DNA of 64,000 bases from Favolaschia claudopus (lineage: Eukaryota; Basidiomycota; Agaricomycetes; Agaricales; Mycenaceae): the NCBI GenBank assembly GCA_037176885.1, contig JAWWNJ010000115.1, forward strand, positions 682,001-746,000. Direction: 5' to 3'. A model generated the notes under the pieces. It searched no databases. It was not told the DNA's origin and saw only the letters and a list, made by a program, of their open reading frames with translations. This document shows positions 34,796-52,964 of the stretch, piece by piece. Position numbers and translations under genes: made by a program. Every line of letters starts with the position of its first letter. Position 1 is the first letter of the stretch.

Positions 34796-36954
34796 ATGAG
34801 TCACGAGCTTCCGTGCCTCCCTGCTGAGCCCGAAATCTCTGGGATTGGTGTCCGTGTCGCGATATACGTGCAAAATCTCCTCAGCTTTATCCCGGCAATC
34901 TCAGCGCTCGCAGATGGAGAAGTCGCCACCTACGAACTCGACGCCGTTCGAGACCAATCGGCCACTATCCTCATTACAGCTTTCGGTTGCGCTGCTTTCT
35001 CCCTATTTTTCTTCACAGGTTTTCTAACGTTTTGTCGGCACAGGTATTCTCATATCTGCGATGGTCCAAACGCAGACGCTCGGGTTATCAGGTTTTCATG
35101 CCAACATCGTGCTGTATCTCAGCTGGATGAACAACACCAATACTTTTATCTACTTCCTGCTCTACGTGCAGCATAAGAGCCAGTTAGGGCCGCACCAGAT
35201 TAGAAACGACTTCATTTCGTGGATCAATCATATCAAAGCTCATTTTTCGAAGAGTGTCACCGTTGACGAGCGGCCGGACGAAACGTTGAAATTGCAGGGT
35301 ACGTGGACCGCGACTAATCTTTGATTCGTCCCGTGCTGAATCAATGATATAGGAGCAACGGAAAGCACCGCTGATTTCGAGAGTATACTCGTTACCTCAT
35401 CCTCTTTCGCTCAAACTCACGGTCTCATTGCCCCGCAGATGCCGACGTCCAACCGCGCTCCATATTGTCGCTTTTCTTCCGCGTAAACGTAAGAGGCGTC
35501 GTCGCCCTCCTCGGATCCCTGCATCTCTCTATGATGTCGGCGCTCGGGATCTGGGTATGGAGCCGCCCTCTCCACTTTGGAATCGAGGAGGAAGTCAATG
35601 CTTGCGCACTAGACCTTTCCTCACTGATCGTCGTCGGCCGAAGCGTCCCTCTCTCCTCGCCGGGACTTCGAATTTGGTCGCTCATCATCTACTCTGCTCT
35701 CGTCGTCCCAGGTGCGCTTATGCTTTTCACGAATCCTACAATCATTTAAATGCGCCCAGGCCTTAATCTGCTGGGACCTTTTTTCCTTTTCATCCTAATC
35801 GTCCGCTTCACCTCCTCGTGGCGCGCCAAACGCCAAATGGACTTCCGCCACGCTCGCCGCGCCAGCAAGCTCCGTTCTTCCGGTATTAACCCTCCCAAAC
35901 CCAACTCCCAAACGCCAGGCGTCACAAAACGCGCCCGCAGCCTTGCTAAACGCAGCCTCTGGGCCCTCCAGATGTGGTACAACCCCCTCCTCCTCCCCAC
36001 CGTCCTCGGCCTAGTCTTCCTCTTCGCAATTAACATCATCTTCATTGTCTCCATCGAAGTCACCCTCCGGCAAAATTCTGCTCTTATCGACCCGGGGGAG
36101 AGCGATTGGACGTTTGGACAGACGCTGGCGCTGTTGATGTTGGTGTTGCCGTTGCGGGATCTGAGAGTGTTTGGGGCGAGGAAGGATGTGAGTGCGGGGT
36201 TGAGGAATGCGGTGAATTGGCAGGCGCATACAGAGATTTTGTGGGATTTGGTGAGGAGGGGTGCGGATGTGAATGTTGAGGCGGAGGGTGAGTGTTGCCT
36301 GCTCACTTTTCCAAGTATTGACTCGTTCCAAACCCGATCGTTTTGGTCAGGTGCTCCGTATCCAACGGCGTTGCTCTTGGCGGTAAAACAGAGGAGAGAC
36401 GCTGAGTTTACTAGAATATTGCTATCTTCTGGGGCGAATCCCGACATTCCAGGTGTGTTGTTCTTTTCCATCCGATGACCGTTATGGAAATAAAATGGCC
36501 CGGTCTCGCTTAGACTCTGAAGACTGCACGGCTCTACAAGCAGCCTCTGCCAATGGAGATCGCGAAATAGTCAAGCTGCTTCTTGCGCATGGCGCTAATC
36601 CCAATCTCGAAGGTGCGTTCCTTCCCTCATTGATATTTCTGTCTTTTCCTATCTTCGGATTCATTTTATTCCGCCGCTGACACCTTGTTGCTTCCAGGAG
36701 GCCAATACGGCACCGCCCTACAAGCTGCCGCCGCCGCTGGCCACACCGAGATCGTCAAGCTCCTCCTGGAACACGGGGCGGATGCGAGCATTCAAGGCGG
36801 GAGGTATGGGTCGGCGTTGCAAGCTGCCGCTGCGTCAAGCGGGGAGAATTCGAATGCGGAGATTGTGGAGTTACTACAGCTTCATCCGCGCGCGCAGAGT
36901 CAGGATCATACTCGTAACAGTCAGAGCGGGAGTGGACGCCGGTGGTTTGGTTAA
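34796..36954 (+). CDS. Multi-pass membrane protein with C-terminal ankyrin repeats
   Basis: Seven exons (34796-34985, 35044-35298, 35439-35711, 35760-36287, 36351-36452, 36523-36612, 36698-36954) give 564 residues. The first 360 or so residues hold several hydrophobic spans (for example NIVLYLSWMNNTNTFIYF, PGLNLLGPFFLFILIVRF, LLLPTVLGLVFLFAINIIF). The C-terminal 150 residues form ankyrin repeats: LLLAVKQRRDAEFTRILLSS, CTALQAASANGDREIVKLLL, and TALQAAAAAGHTEIVKLLLE. Each repeat begins near an intron, as if the repeats were spread by exon duplication. The layout resembles basidiomycete proteins with an ankyrin tail of unknown role, possibly a membrane scaffold. The third intron boundary (35299-35438) is long at 140 bp and could hide one more exon. 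Confidence 0.8.
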
Positions 36955-37269
36955 ATTCATTTTCGTTTTATCTTTTGGGTTCAAGTTGATGGGTTTGATT
37001 TTTGGGCGCTACCATGTGGACCTTTATATGTGGAATTCTTGAGATGATGCTCGAAATGAATCTGGCAAAGCAACTCGCGTTTATGAGGACACGAATAGAG
37101 TAGGTATCTTTCTAGTTCGCAAGACTATTCCGGACGTTCGGGCCGAGGGCCGATACGTACGATCAACGTCGCAGCCGCAGCGCGATGGCAACATTGCCAA
37201 CAATGATCGTATGTGCCTTGACCTTTACCACCACCTCTTCTCCGCGTCCGAGTCGTCGTTGACCACGGA

Positions 37270-39210
37270 ATGCGGCTCCTGAGCGACACTCTCCTTGTGT
37301 TTGGGCTTGTCCTCGCCTCCGGCGCCCAACAAACTCATTATCAAACGCATTCTCCGCGCCCCAACGATTCTGATCTGTCCTGGAACTTCACTACACCGCC
37401 AGAAGATAACACGACGAGTCACTTCATCTTCGAGACCGTGAATTCTTTCCTTCAGCATTGGCCTTCGACTCGGTATAGAAATGGTACTTGCATACTCCGA
37501 CTTATTGAGTACAGTTGACTCGACGTTTTTAGGCCACAGCATCGTTCCAGGCACAATCCCAGTCGGCACGCTCCTCTACCACGGCCGCACTGACGACAAG
37601 CTCCCAAACACTCCAGAATGGACTGCGTCGGATCCGGAACACTCTCTTCTGTTTGCTGGAGACTCAAACGCCACTACGGGAACTCTTGCTGGACGTTATC
37701 TACTTACCTTTGCGACGACTCGGCCTTTGAATATCCTCTATTTCGACGGATCGAGTGCGGTGAAGCTTCGAGACTCGAAAAATTACGGTGGAACGACTGA
37801 TACTCAGGATTTGTTGGTGTGGGGTAGGGTTGATCCGTCGCGGTGGGTTGACGAAGACCAGAGAATCCATGATCTTTGTGAGTGGGGACGGGAATTTGGG
37901 TTGGATGCGTATGTTCGGTGCGTTTCATTTTTATTCCAGATACATGATACCTCAATTCCATTTTATAGCATGGAAATGGACTTGTAAGGCTGCATTATCT
38001 CTCGTTCGCGTGCTCTCACCCATATGGACTCAGCGAAGCGATAATATGCGATTTCTCACAAGGCTTGGAGCTCATCTCAACAGACTATCTCGCTAGCTGG
38101 TGGACGCACGAAAGCATTCCGCAGCCTCATTCCCATTCCGATGCTCAGGTTGCTTTTCAATCCCAGCCTCGCTTGACGACGCCAGAATTCGATCCTTTCG
38201 ATCCCTCGTTTCCCGTATTCGACATGATCAAATTCGAAACGATCCACGCCGGTACTTGGCATGACCATTTTCCTGGGGACACACGCTTCATCCTTGACCT
38301 CACGCGATTCGTCTCGTTCTATGATACGAGCCTCGCGCCTTCGCTTATATCACAGCGGGAAGGACTAGAGCGCTGGGATCATCGCGCGGCAGGGGTTTCT
38401 GACACTGATTTAAAAGCTGTCCTTGATCGCCTTCGGAGTAATCTCGAACGCCGCTCACCATCGAGTGGGATTGACTGGCAGACTCTATACCGCACCGTCT
38501 TGCAGCGCTACGCCCAACGTCTGGAGTTGGTGAACTATCTCCTCGATTCAAGCACACGTCGATACACCGATAACGAACTGGCAATACGGATACAAACTCA
38601 ACTTCGCATTATCCTCGTCCCATACACCCTCCATACCGCACGTCCCACCGAACCCTACATTGACAACGATGCCTCCTGGGCGCTTCCGATTTGGAAAAGC
38701 TGCGCCACAACACACACCGCGTACATCCATCGCAACTCTAATCTTCAAAGTCGATTAACGCCCTCGGAACGACTCCTTCTTGGCGCTTTGGACGACACGA
38801 GTCGAGAGATATGTCGAGTAATTGTGCGGATGTGGGTTGAGGGAGTTCACGCTGGTATCGATCCTCTCCTCCCCCACCCTCGCGGCGACGTTTCAAGGCA
38901 GAGGGCAGGGAATTTGGAAGCCCTCCTCACTTCGTGGCGGAAGGAGCATTCCGCGTTGATGACCTGGCTGGATTGGAGCGTTTGGGTGAAATGTCGGCCT
39001 GCTTGTGGAGATGAGGTTTGTTTTATTCGTTTCGGCTCTCGTTGCACGCACATAATTAATTCGGCAACATCTCTATAGGAAATGTGTTACCTCCCGACTT
39101 GGCCATTTTTCTTGGATGGGAACCGTAGCTCGGAGCCGGATCGGGATGATAGGTGGAAGCGACCGCAGCCGAGGTGTATTCGCAAGTTTGCGCCGTATTC
39201 GGAGTTGTGA
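37270..39210 (+). CDS. Predicted secreted protein of unknown function
   Basis: Five exons (37270-37483, 37533-37917, 37969-37983, 38034-39015, 39079-39210) give 575 residues. The first 20 residues are a signal peptide (LLVFGLVLASGA). Several NxT/NxS sites follow. The middle part has GTLLYHGRTDDKLP and LLTFATTRPLNILYFDGSSA, and the C-terminus has EMCYLPTWPFFLDG and CIRKFAPYSEL. I recognise the pattern as a conserved hypothetical family in Agaricomycetes but know no activity for it. The third exon is only 15 nt, supported by phase on both sides. The stop codon lies inside one copy of a 15-bp direct repeat. The next gene converges on it. Confidence 0.8.
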
Positions 39211-39468
39211 AGTATGTTGGCTGGAAGGTGGATATAGTAGATGCGTATTCATATAGAGCTTCATAATACACGGTGACCGATGCGATTCATTCAAGAGTCC
39301 TGTGCCGAAGAGTGTGTTCAGTGACCGCAGTACAAATCGCGCTTTGCCTTGAATCACTTTGAACCCACCGCAGCACGCGGCTCCTCGGCAATCCTGGCTG
39401 GCCTTGAAATTTTTTCCTGATGCTGTCGGAAGGTCTCGGCAACTCACGGCAGCTGTGAAGTATGTTGG
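39206..39468. repeat. 15-bp direct repeat flanking a 233-bp stretch
   Basis: TGTGAAGTATGTTGG occurs at 39206-39220 and again at 39454-39468. The first copy overlaps the TGA stop of the gene on the left. The segment between has no inverted ends. This could be the target duplication of a small retroposed insertion or a chance duplication. Confidence 0.6.
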
Positions 39469-39599
39469 TGCACGCTGAACTCTTTCGTTCTAAAACACTG
39501 CGTTTAAATTTCGTCCAGATTGGTTACCAATTAGCAGCGATTTCCACTCCAAGTCCTTCGCTGACCTGTGTACAAGAAATATTGCACCCCAATGGCAGA

Positions 39600-40803
39600 C
39601 TACACCAACGGCTCGCTCTCACTAGACGGCGCTGCTGCCTCCTCCTCCTTGATCCCCCTTTCAACTTTCAACACCGTACCGTTAAACGCGAGGAACGTCA
39701 ACCCCATCCTCGACCGAATTTGCGACTCCCACCCGTCCGGAATCTGCTCCTTCGTCAAGAACGGGGAGAGGTCTTTGACTTTCCCGCCGAAGATTGCGAG
39801 GAGGGTGGATGAGCTGTGGGCGTCATCAACCAATGTCAGCAAACACTCGAATTCACACTTCCATATACTCTAATGGATTTGAAGGCAATTGATCAACTTA
39901 CTTAGCGCTGCCGAAGATCTTCTGGAACTTGTCCAGCATAAAATCGGGATTCGTCGCTCGAGCGTCGGATCGACGTTTGCCTGAGTACCGCGAAAGATCG
40001 GAGATAGTGAGAACGGCATCATTGGATCCGTCAAGTTCGTCTTTGCCGCTGGCGGAGGCGAGGAGTTCTTCGATATATGGGAGATGTGGGTGTCCTTGGT
40101 CTGGCTGGAGTTTGTAGTCTTGTCCTGCGAGAATAAATACACGTTTGTTGATTTTGATTTGGCGCCGAAGGAAATAGACGCACGGGTCAATGATGCGTCA
40201 TGCTCGATAGCGTTGTGAGTGCTAATTTCGGAGAGATCGAGCGAATCCTATGTAGGATGTCCATTTATTGATGGGGAAGGGACGACGGATGGATGCAGAG
40301 AAAGACGCACCTTGTTATAATTTTTCTTCAGCTTCTCCGCCATGACACTCGGTACAAAAACGCAGAAACTCGGCGCGAAGTTGAAGGCGTTCCTGACGGT
40401 AGACGTGATTTCGGTGAATTTGATGTTGCGACCGTCTAAGAATTCATGGCGTTCTTCGAGGACCATTCAAATAGATGAGTATTGCTTACCACGGGGCAGA
40501 ATACCTGTTTATGGATTGACGATACAACAACGATACAGTGACAATCGACGTACCATGGTTAGCCAACGCATTCAGCGCAGGACATGCCGACCGACTATCA
40601 CCCTCCTTGGGTGGGATCCATTCCGGCCACTTCCCTCCCTCACCAGGACACCCCTTCGGAACGACCCCTCCAATCTTCTTTTTCGGTGTGAGGAGATTGA
40701 GTAAAGCGAGCAGAGCGTCCCAGCTAAAGATATAGACGTTGTGGAGTAGTTGGCCTGCGCCGGAGAAGAGCATCATGTGGGGGCGGAATAGGGAAGATGG
40801 CAA
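39600..40803 (-). CDS. Heme-thiolate peroxidase (chloroperoxidase/UPO family)
   Basis: Six minus-strand exons (40803-40554, 40504-40490, 40435-40311, 40247-40184, 40124-39902, 39813-39600) give 296 residues. The proximal heme ligand is Cys74 in SACPALNALANHG, the usual place of the PCP motif, here with Ala before the Cys. The acid-base residues of the family are present as Glu145-His146-Asp147 (NAIEHDASLTR). The length suits the short group of heme-thiolate peroxidases and unspecific peroxygenases, which oxygenate or halogenate small molecules with hydrogen peroxide. The N-terminus is hydrophobic in part (IFSWDALLALLNLL) and may act as a membrane anchor or signal. Exon 2 is only 15 nt and phase supports it. 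The start could also be Met10 or Met11. Confidence 0.88.
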
Positions 40804-41678
40804 GGTGGGCGAAAAGAAGGAAAGGAAGAAGGCAGGTATAACGTCCGGTATTTATGGCTCTTGTCTGCCGATAATAAGGTGGCCGAGAAGCGCGGGGTAT
40901 GAGCTTGAAGGGGCTAGTGCGGATATTCTGACACCCAGAATGTTCCCAGTGAAAAGGAAATTTAAAACCTCTTGTAGCCTCTCTCGATTTCTTTTCAGCC
41001 TTCAAGCGTATAAGTTATTGAGAAGAACAATACAAATACCCACGGTAGCAATTTTGACTCCTTCAACTGAAGTACTGACCAGATCTACTCCCTTCTCTCT
41101 CACTCTGAATCAGCATCCAAACTTCGGCTCACAGATGCATTTGCATGCAATATTGATTCCGGCAGAGATCTCGGTCCGTATTTGTGGAGAGCACGCACGA
41201 ATCGAGAGTAAGATCAAACATTCCGTCCATCTGCACGATACGAATGATGACAGGTTAAATGGAATTCAAGGCTTTCCGACTAACATGGCTAGCGTCTGGA
41301 ATGTTGATTAAATGAGCTACTTCCGAGCTCGTCTGATTTTAGTCTCTTGCCTCTCTCGGGGGTTAGGCAAACTCGGCTTTTATAGGATTAGATGACTCTG
41401 CCCATGTGTTCAGTATTGATGCCAGACTCGGAAGCCGGGAGGAATATGTTTGAGCTGCATATTCAGTTCTAGGCTGTTGGATCTCGGGACAACGCAGGCC
41501 TTCTACGGAAGGAACTGAATTGAAAGTTGAAAACTGAACAGTTCGGAGATCGTCGACACCAACCGTCACATCACGCGACTGTGACTGAGCGCGTCGGCTG
41601 GTGTGTTTCCCATACTTCAGCGATCGAAAAAGCAGTTTATATATGTATGTTAGATGAATAATTGGAGCAGAATCGACT
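40804..41678. other. Intergenic between two minus-strand genes
   Basis: No gene was recognised. This holds the promoter of the peroxidase and the 3' end region of the ABC transporter. Confidence 0.5.
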
Positions 41679-48093
<6,415 letters not shown>

Positions 48094-49281
48094 CGTCAGC
48101 TCCAGAATACGGCGGGATAAGGCACAGCATACGGAGGCTCGGGGAACGTAGGGAAGTGAGTGCCGTCGAATATAACTTGGTATTCCGAAGGTACGAAGTC
48201 CATGCGACCTCGACACGTAGAACAGCGGTGGGAGGAGATGACAAGTGAGAACAGAGACTAAAATAACCGACAATTATGACTCGTCAAACGCCATCAAAGA
48301 TCCCATACGGTTTCGGAATAGACATCGGTAGCGGCGCACTAAAAATCAAGTGGAGATTGTTATCGAGTTTTTGAAGTTCTGGGAGTTATGGGAGCTGCGA
48401 TACCTGGCTCCATTGAAGACGTCTTCGAGACGAAATACGCTAGGTACTGTTCAGTAACAGGTATGAGAGAGCAAAATGAAGAAATATCGCGGGGGATTTC
48501 CCTCTTATCACTCTGACCCCGGAGACCCGCGGTCCGAGCATACGCTAAACCCCTCGCGGGTTTGTTCCTTGAAGTATGGCGCAATCGCTCTCTTCGCTGA
48601 CCAAGTGCATCGAGGAGCCGTGCATGCCTGTCGGCTTGAGTCATTCGGCGCTGTAACTCTTGACTCGAAGCTCGGATTCTGCAACTTACCTGCATGATCT
48701 GGCCAAGTCTGCCCAAGTTGCATTTTGGTATTTTTCGACGATAGAGTCGCGGATCAGCCGCTAAGTGGGTGGCTGATCCGCGAGTCTATTGCCGAGAGTT
48801 GGCCGTCGGGAAGATCACGCGCTGCGGTAACAAGGTCAAACAAACGCGTAGAAAGCTTGTAAATATCCGAGAAATTCCGCCGCATCGTCAATGAAGTCGC
48901 GACGGTCTAGATTAGTGTGTTATTTAGCATGCAATCCCTTGTGCAGAAGAGTGAGATGATCACCCAGCCTTCAGTATCAGGGTCATGATGAGACCCGATC
49001 GTCCAACAAAACGGAAAAGAAACAGTTTGAAAAGATATTGGGCGCTTCCAACCGGAATGGGACTCAGCCTCGTCCACCAATGAGCTTGAGTATAGGTAGA
49101 GAAGCGATGAACGCTGAAACGAAGTTCAAGTTCCACCCCGGTCGCAATCGATTTCGTCGTGTTCTTTTCGGAGGTCAACCGACAGACAGTCACAAATATC
49201 TAGGTCCATAATGTGGCACAATTCTCAGCTAAGTTGGAGAGCGAGAAGCGCAATCAGAATTCGAGAACACGGACAAAACGG
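48094..49281. other. Divergent stretch between ABC transporter and F-box gene
   Basis: It includes a short upstream open frame (48203-48096, starting MDFVPSEYQV) whose stop lies two bases before the chosen transporter start. A near-perfect 18-bp inverted repeat lies at 48742-48788. No other gene was recognised. Confidence 0.45.
48742..48788. repeat. Inverted repeat, 18-bp arms
   Basis: Arms 48742-48759 (TAGAGTCGCGGATCAGCC) and 48771-48788 pair with one mismatch across an 11-base loop. It lies between two genes and could be a protein-binding site or a small element end. Confidence 0.65.
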
Positions 49282-50464
49282 TTAACAAAGGCTTACTCTG
49301 CCTTCAGATTCCAATGCCGGGAAACATCGCTCAAAGATTTTCTGGGTAGGAAGAGGAAGCTCTGTTCCTCCTACAAGTTCGACTATGGGGCGGGAAGCGA
49401 TGGAGCATAGAACCGAATTAAATTTCCCCCAGTCGTCTTCGCCGAACTGTTTCCGAGCGTCGATCGCGATGCAGCGCAAATGCTGCGAAGCACGGAGACT
49501 TTTAAGTGTAGCAACAGCCCCAGTGATTTTGCGTGGGTGGTTGACATGGAGGCGGATGTGCTCCAGGTTTTCGCAGGAGGACAGGTCGGGTCCTTTGTCT
49601 GTCTGCGCAAGATTGTGAATTTGTGAAGGCGCATCCGTTATAGTATAGTATATGAAAACGACGAACCATGACGCAGAGGTCGATCTTCTGCAGTGCGAGC
49701 TTTGTCTCTTGTGGAAGTGAGTCCCAGTCGATATCCAATTCATACGCGCGAAGACTCCGCAAATGCGAGAGGTCAAAAGGGTATATAAAGTTGGTATTCA
49801 TATCTTGTGCGTCGTCGGACATCGACAAGTAGAGGGATTCGAGCTGGATGCGAGGACGATCGGCCAGACCCTCCATCTCCGGATCTTTGGCGACCCAATT
49901 GTCACAATCCAGATAGAGATGTCGAATGGAGGACGAGAAGTAGGGGAACAAAGGTGCAGCTGCCATCCAGCGCTGTTCATGCTCGATTTTTACGGATAGA
50001 CGACGAAGGGTGGCTAACCCCACAATTCGCTGGAGGTGAGCCGTGGGGAATGTCGCCCAATCCTTCGGTGTATTCCACGGCACTTTCAGGGATAACTCCT
50101 CCAAATTAGGGAAGCTAATGCCGCATAGCTTGTCGTTAACCGCCTCGAACTCGGGATTCAATACCATCAGCAGTGAGCGGACATGGCGAGTGAGACGGGG
50201 AGATCCCAAAAGGGCGTCGCAGAACTCGGATTGCACGTTGTGGAACTCGTGAATCTCTTCGATGTCGCAGGTGAAATGCGGCTCGCAAAACAGATAGCTT
50301 TGCGCGACTGCCGCCCAGGAGCGGGCTACGAGAGAGCAGGAAAGGATGTCCCTCCGAGCGGGGGTGGACCAAGCTTCATGTACGAAGCCAATCAAGTGAT
50401 CCAGTAGTTCCAGGATTTCGAGTGGATTTTGGCGGCTCGATTCTGAGTCAGCGGTCGAACCCAT
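49282..50464 (-). CDS. F-box protein
   Basis: Two exons (50464-49667 and 49602-49282) give 372 residues. The N-terminal block PLEILELLDHLIGFVHEA followed by DILSCSLVARSWAAVAQSYL is the F-box of Agaricomycete type, which binds Skp1 in an SCF ubiquitin ligase. The rest carries weak leucine-rich spacing (FPNLEELSLKVPW, HLQRIVGLATLRRLSVKI, SSIRHLYLDCDNW, HLRSLRAYELDIDWDSL), the likely substrate-binding part. The single intron, about 64 bp, has a GTTCGT donor and a GCGCAG acceptor. The gene ends VSLC and may continue over another intron, since AGA is followed by GTAAGC. The substrate is unknown; mushrooms carry hundreds of such genes. Confidence 0.8.
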
Positions 50465-50935
50465 GAAAGAGGTTGTTGGAAGATGAAGACAGGCCGAAGC
50501 ACGTATCAGTCGAGTGTCTCGTCGAGGTAGGAGGGAAGACGTGTCAAATTCGTCCGACCAATGACATCCGATCAGTGATCAAGTCGATGATCACGAGCGA
50601 TGTCCACAGAGCCAAATAGGCGCGACGCGAGCAGTAATTACAATACTGTAAGATAGTATACATCGAGGCGCGAATCGCATCGATCGACGGAGGTACTGAT
50701 GAGGTAGTTTGCTTCACTCTTTTTCCAGATATCGATATCGAGATCCGAATCGTTTTCCAAGCGAACCAGCGATGTATTCTGCATGGTACAACATGATGTA
50801 TACGTGTAGAGAGAAGCAGCGTGAGTCGACGTGAGAGAGAAGCAATTTTCAGATGTACTACAGGATGATTATTTTATAAGCAGACCCAGAGAGCGCTCGA
50901 TAGCAACCAACTCCTCGCCCAAGATATGAAAGGAT
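50465..50935. other. Promoter region of the F-box gene
   Basis: No gene. The segment holds the 5' side of the F-box gene and the 3' side of the GH7 gene. Confidence 0.5.
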
Positions 50936-52964
50936 TTAGAGACATTGAGAGTAGTAGGGGTTGGAGACCTTGCAGCTGAAAGGACTAGAACAGCACGTAG
51001 CTCCAGAGAACTGAATTGAGATAGAAAGAATGAGCATGTGGCTTGGGTTAGATCGAAGGAGAGGCGTACCCCTTGGCCACCACACTGAGCGTATTGAGCA
51101 GCGCACTGCAAGCAGAGATGCATCAGTCAGAGAATAAATAGAGTCATCGAAAGAAAATACTGACAGCACCACCGGTGTTACCGGGAGGAGAGCTGGAAGA
51201 GGAAGAAGAAGGTCCGCTCGGGCTCGTGCTACCAGTGCTGCTGAACGTCGAGCCAATATCACCGAACTTGATGTTCGAGAAAGTAACAGAGTTGCTGCCC
51301 TCACTCGACTCAACAGTCTTGGGGTCACCGGAAGTCGTCGAACAGGGGCCACGAGATACACCGGGGGCGGAAGCGCTGGCGTCGGTGGGGTAGGTGCTGT
51401 CGAGCCAGTACATGCCCGCCTCGTGGTCGTCCCAGATACTGAGCGCCAAAACCATACCGCGACCGAGAGCCGCGCCCATACCGGCAAGTCCGCCGCGAGT
51501 TTCGAAGCTGTTGGTGTCGCCGAAAGCCGTCTTCTGCGCGTTGCAGAAGTCGTCGGTGATGGAGTTACCGGTGACACCGCTGACTTGACTGGCGGAGTTC
51601 TGGATGACCTTGCCGTTTTGAACGTAGATACGACGGATCTCGGTGAGAGTGCCGGAGGAGCTGTTGTTGTTGGTGATAAACTACAGCGAGTCTGAGTCGA
51701 TGTTCTCTGAATAGATTTAGAGACTACGCACCTGCGTCACAACAGTGAACTTGGAGCTGGTGTCGACGGTCTTGCCGGGGCCGAGGAAGGTCTGGTCGCC
51801 CATGCGGAAGCTAAAAATACGGCAGTGAATAAATTATATACCGATCGAGGTTGGTTCACTCACGAGTTGAAGTCACATCCGTCCTTGTCGCAAAGACCAT
51901 TGTAGCGGTCGTCGTCGTCCCCACACTGAGTGCCGCTGCATTTGCCGTTGGAAGAGCAAACGTGAGGGGTGTACTGCATCATATCCGATTAACACCTCTC
52001 TGCGGAATGAGGACAAGATTTCTCACAGCCGCAGCGTTCTTGTTGGCTGCAAAATGCGAATCAGAATATATTTTACTGGGAAAAGCCAAGGAACAAGATC
52101 GTACCTTCCCAGATATCCATCTCGTTACAACATGTACCGAAGTTTCCTAGCGTTTGAATGGAAGGTAAGGAGCTGGAGATGCGGGTAACCAATGACATTA
52201 CCTGTTCCAGAGTTGGGGTCGCTCGCAGAGCCATTCCAGCCAACGTTGTTCGCCTTCGGAGATGTGAGCATTCGAAATAGACGACGAAGGGTCAAAACCC
52301 ACCAAACCGCCGATGAACTTCAAATCATGGGGGCACTGAGAGTCACAGTACCCAGTTCCGTACTTGGCGCCAGCCTTGTTGGTGGAAGACATGCCACCGT
52401 CAGCGGGCATCTCCGAAAGGTAGAGAGCGCCGTTGAGACCGCATCCCAGGTTCGTCATATCGACGTCGAAGGAGAATTCCTGGTTGAGGAGCTGGAACAT
52501 CTGGTAGTTGGTCTGGTTGGCCAGGAGGTACACGCGGGATCCGACGTTTGAGCCTTTCATTCGATTCAATTCACATCAATTCCGTAAACCACACAGAAAA
52601 AAAAACAAAACAACTCACCCGTAACGAACTTGAGAGTGAGGGCGTTCCCGCTGGTGGTGATCCCGTAGGTCCCGCTGTAGTCGGCGCCGTCGAGCGCGCA
52701 GTTGGCCGTGCACGTCGCGGCGTCGGGGCAGAGCGTCGCGTCCCAGGTGTTTCCGGTGTAGCAGTTGGTCGTGCCGTTGATGGAGTGGAGCCAGCGCCAG
52801 TTCCCGTCCAGCACAACGGAGGTCTGCACGGTCGTGCAGGAGCCGCTGCCTGTGCATTTCTGCGAGGGCAGCATCGGGTGGGTCTCAGCCGTTAGAGTGC
52901 CGACTTGTTGACCGAAGGCGACGGCGAGGAAGCAGAGGGAGATGAGGGAGGCGACTGGGAACAT
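50936..52964 (-). CDS. GH7 cellobiohydrolase with C-terminal CBM1
   Basis: Ten exons (52964-52619, 52553-52303, 52253-52202, 52146-52105, 52046-52027, 51973-51864, 51810-51732, 51680-51165, 51105-51070, 51010-50936) give 508 residues. A signal peptide ends near FGQQVGTL. The catalytic motif NEMDIWE carries the nucleophile Glu225 and the acid/base Glu230. Other cellobiohydrolase landmarks are [31 protein letters not shown] and KFTVVTQF. A Ser/Pro linker ([20 protein letters not shown]) joins a CBM1 cellulose-binding module with four cysteines ([15 protein letters not shown] through PYYSQCL). The enzyme cuts crystalline cellulose from the reducing end, outside the cell. Length and loops fit CBHI rather than endoglucanase. 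Its transcription is probably controlled from 52965-53900, but no motif was proven. Confidence 0.96.

Noticed and set aside
48360..48716. 118-codon minus-strand frame between transporter and F-box gene
   Set aside because: No motif, no splice sites, atypical composition.
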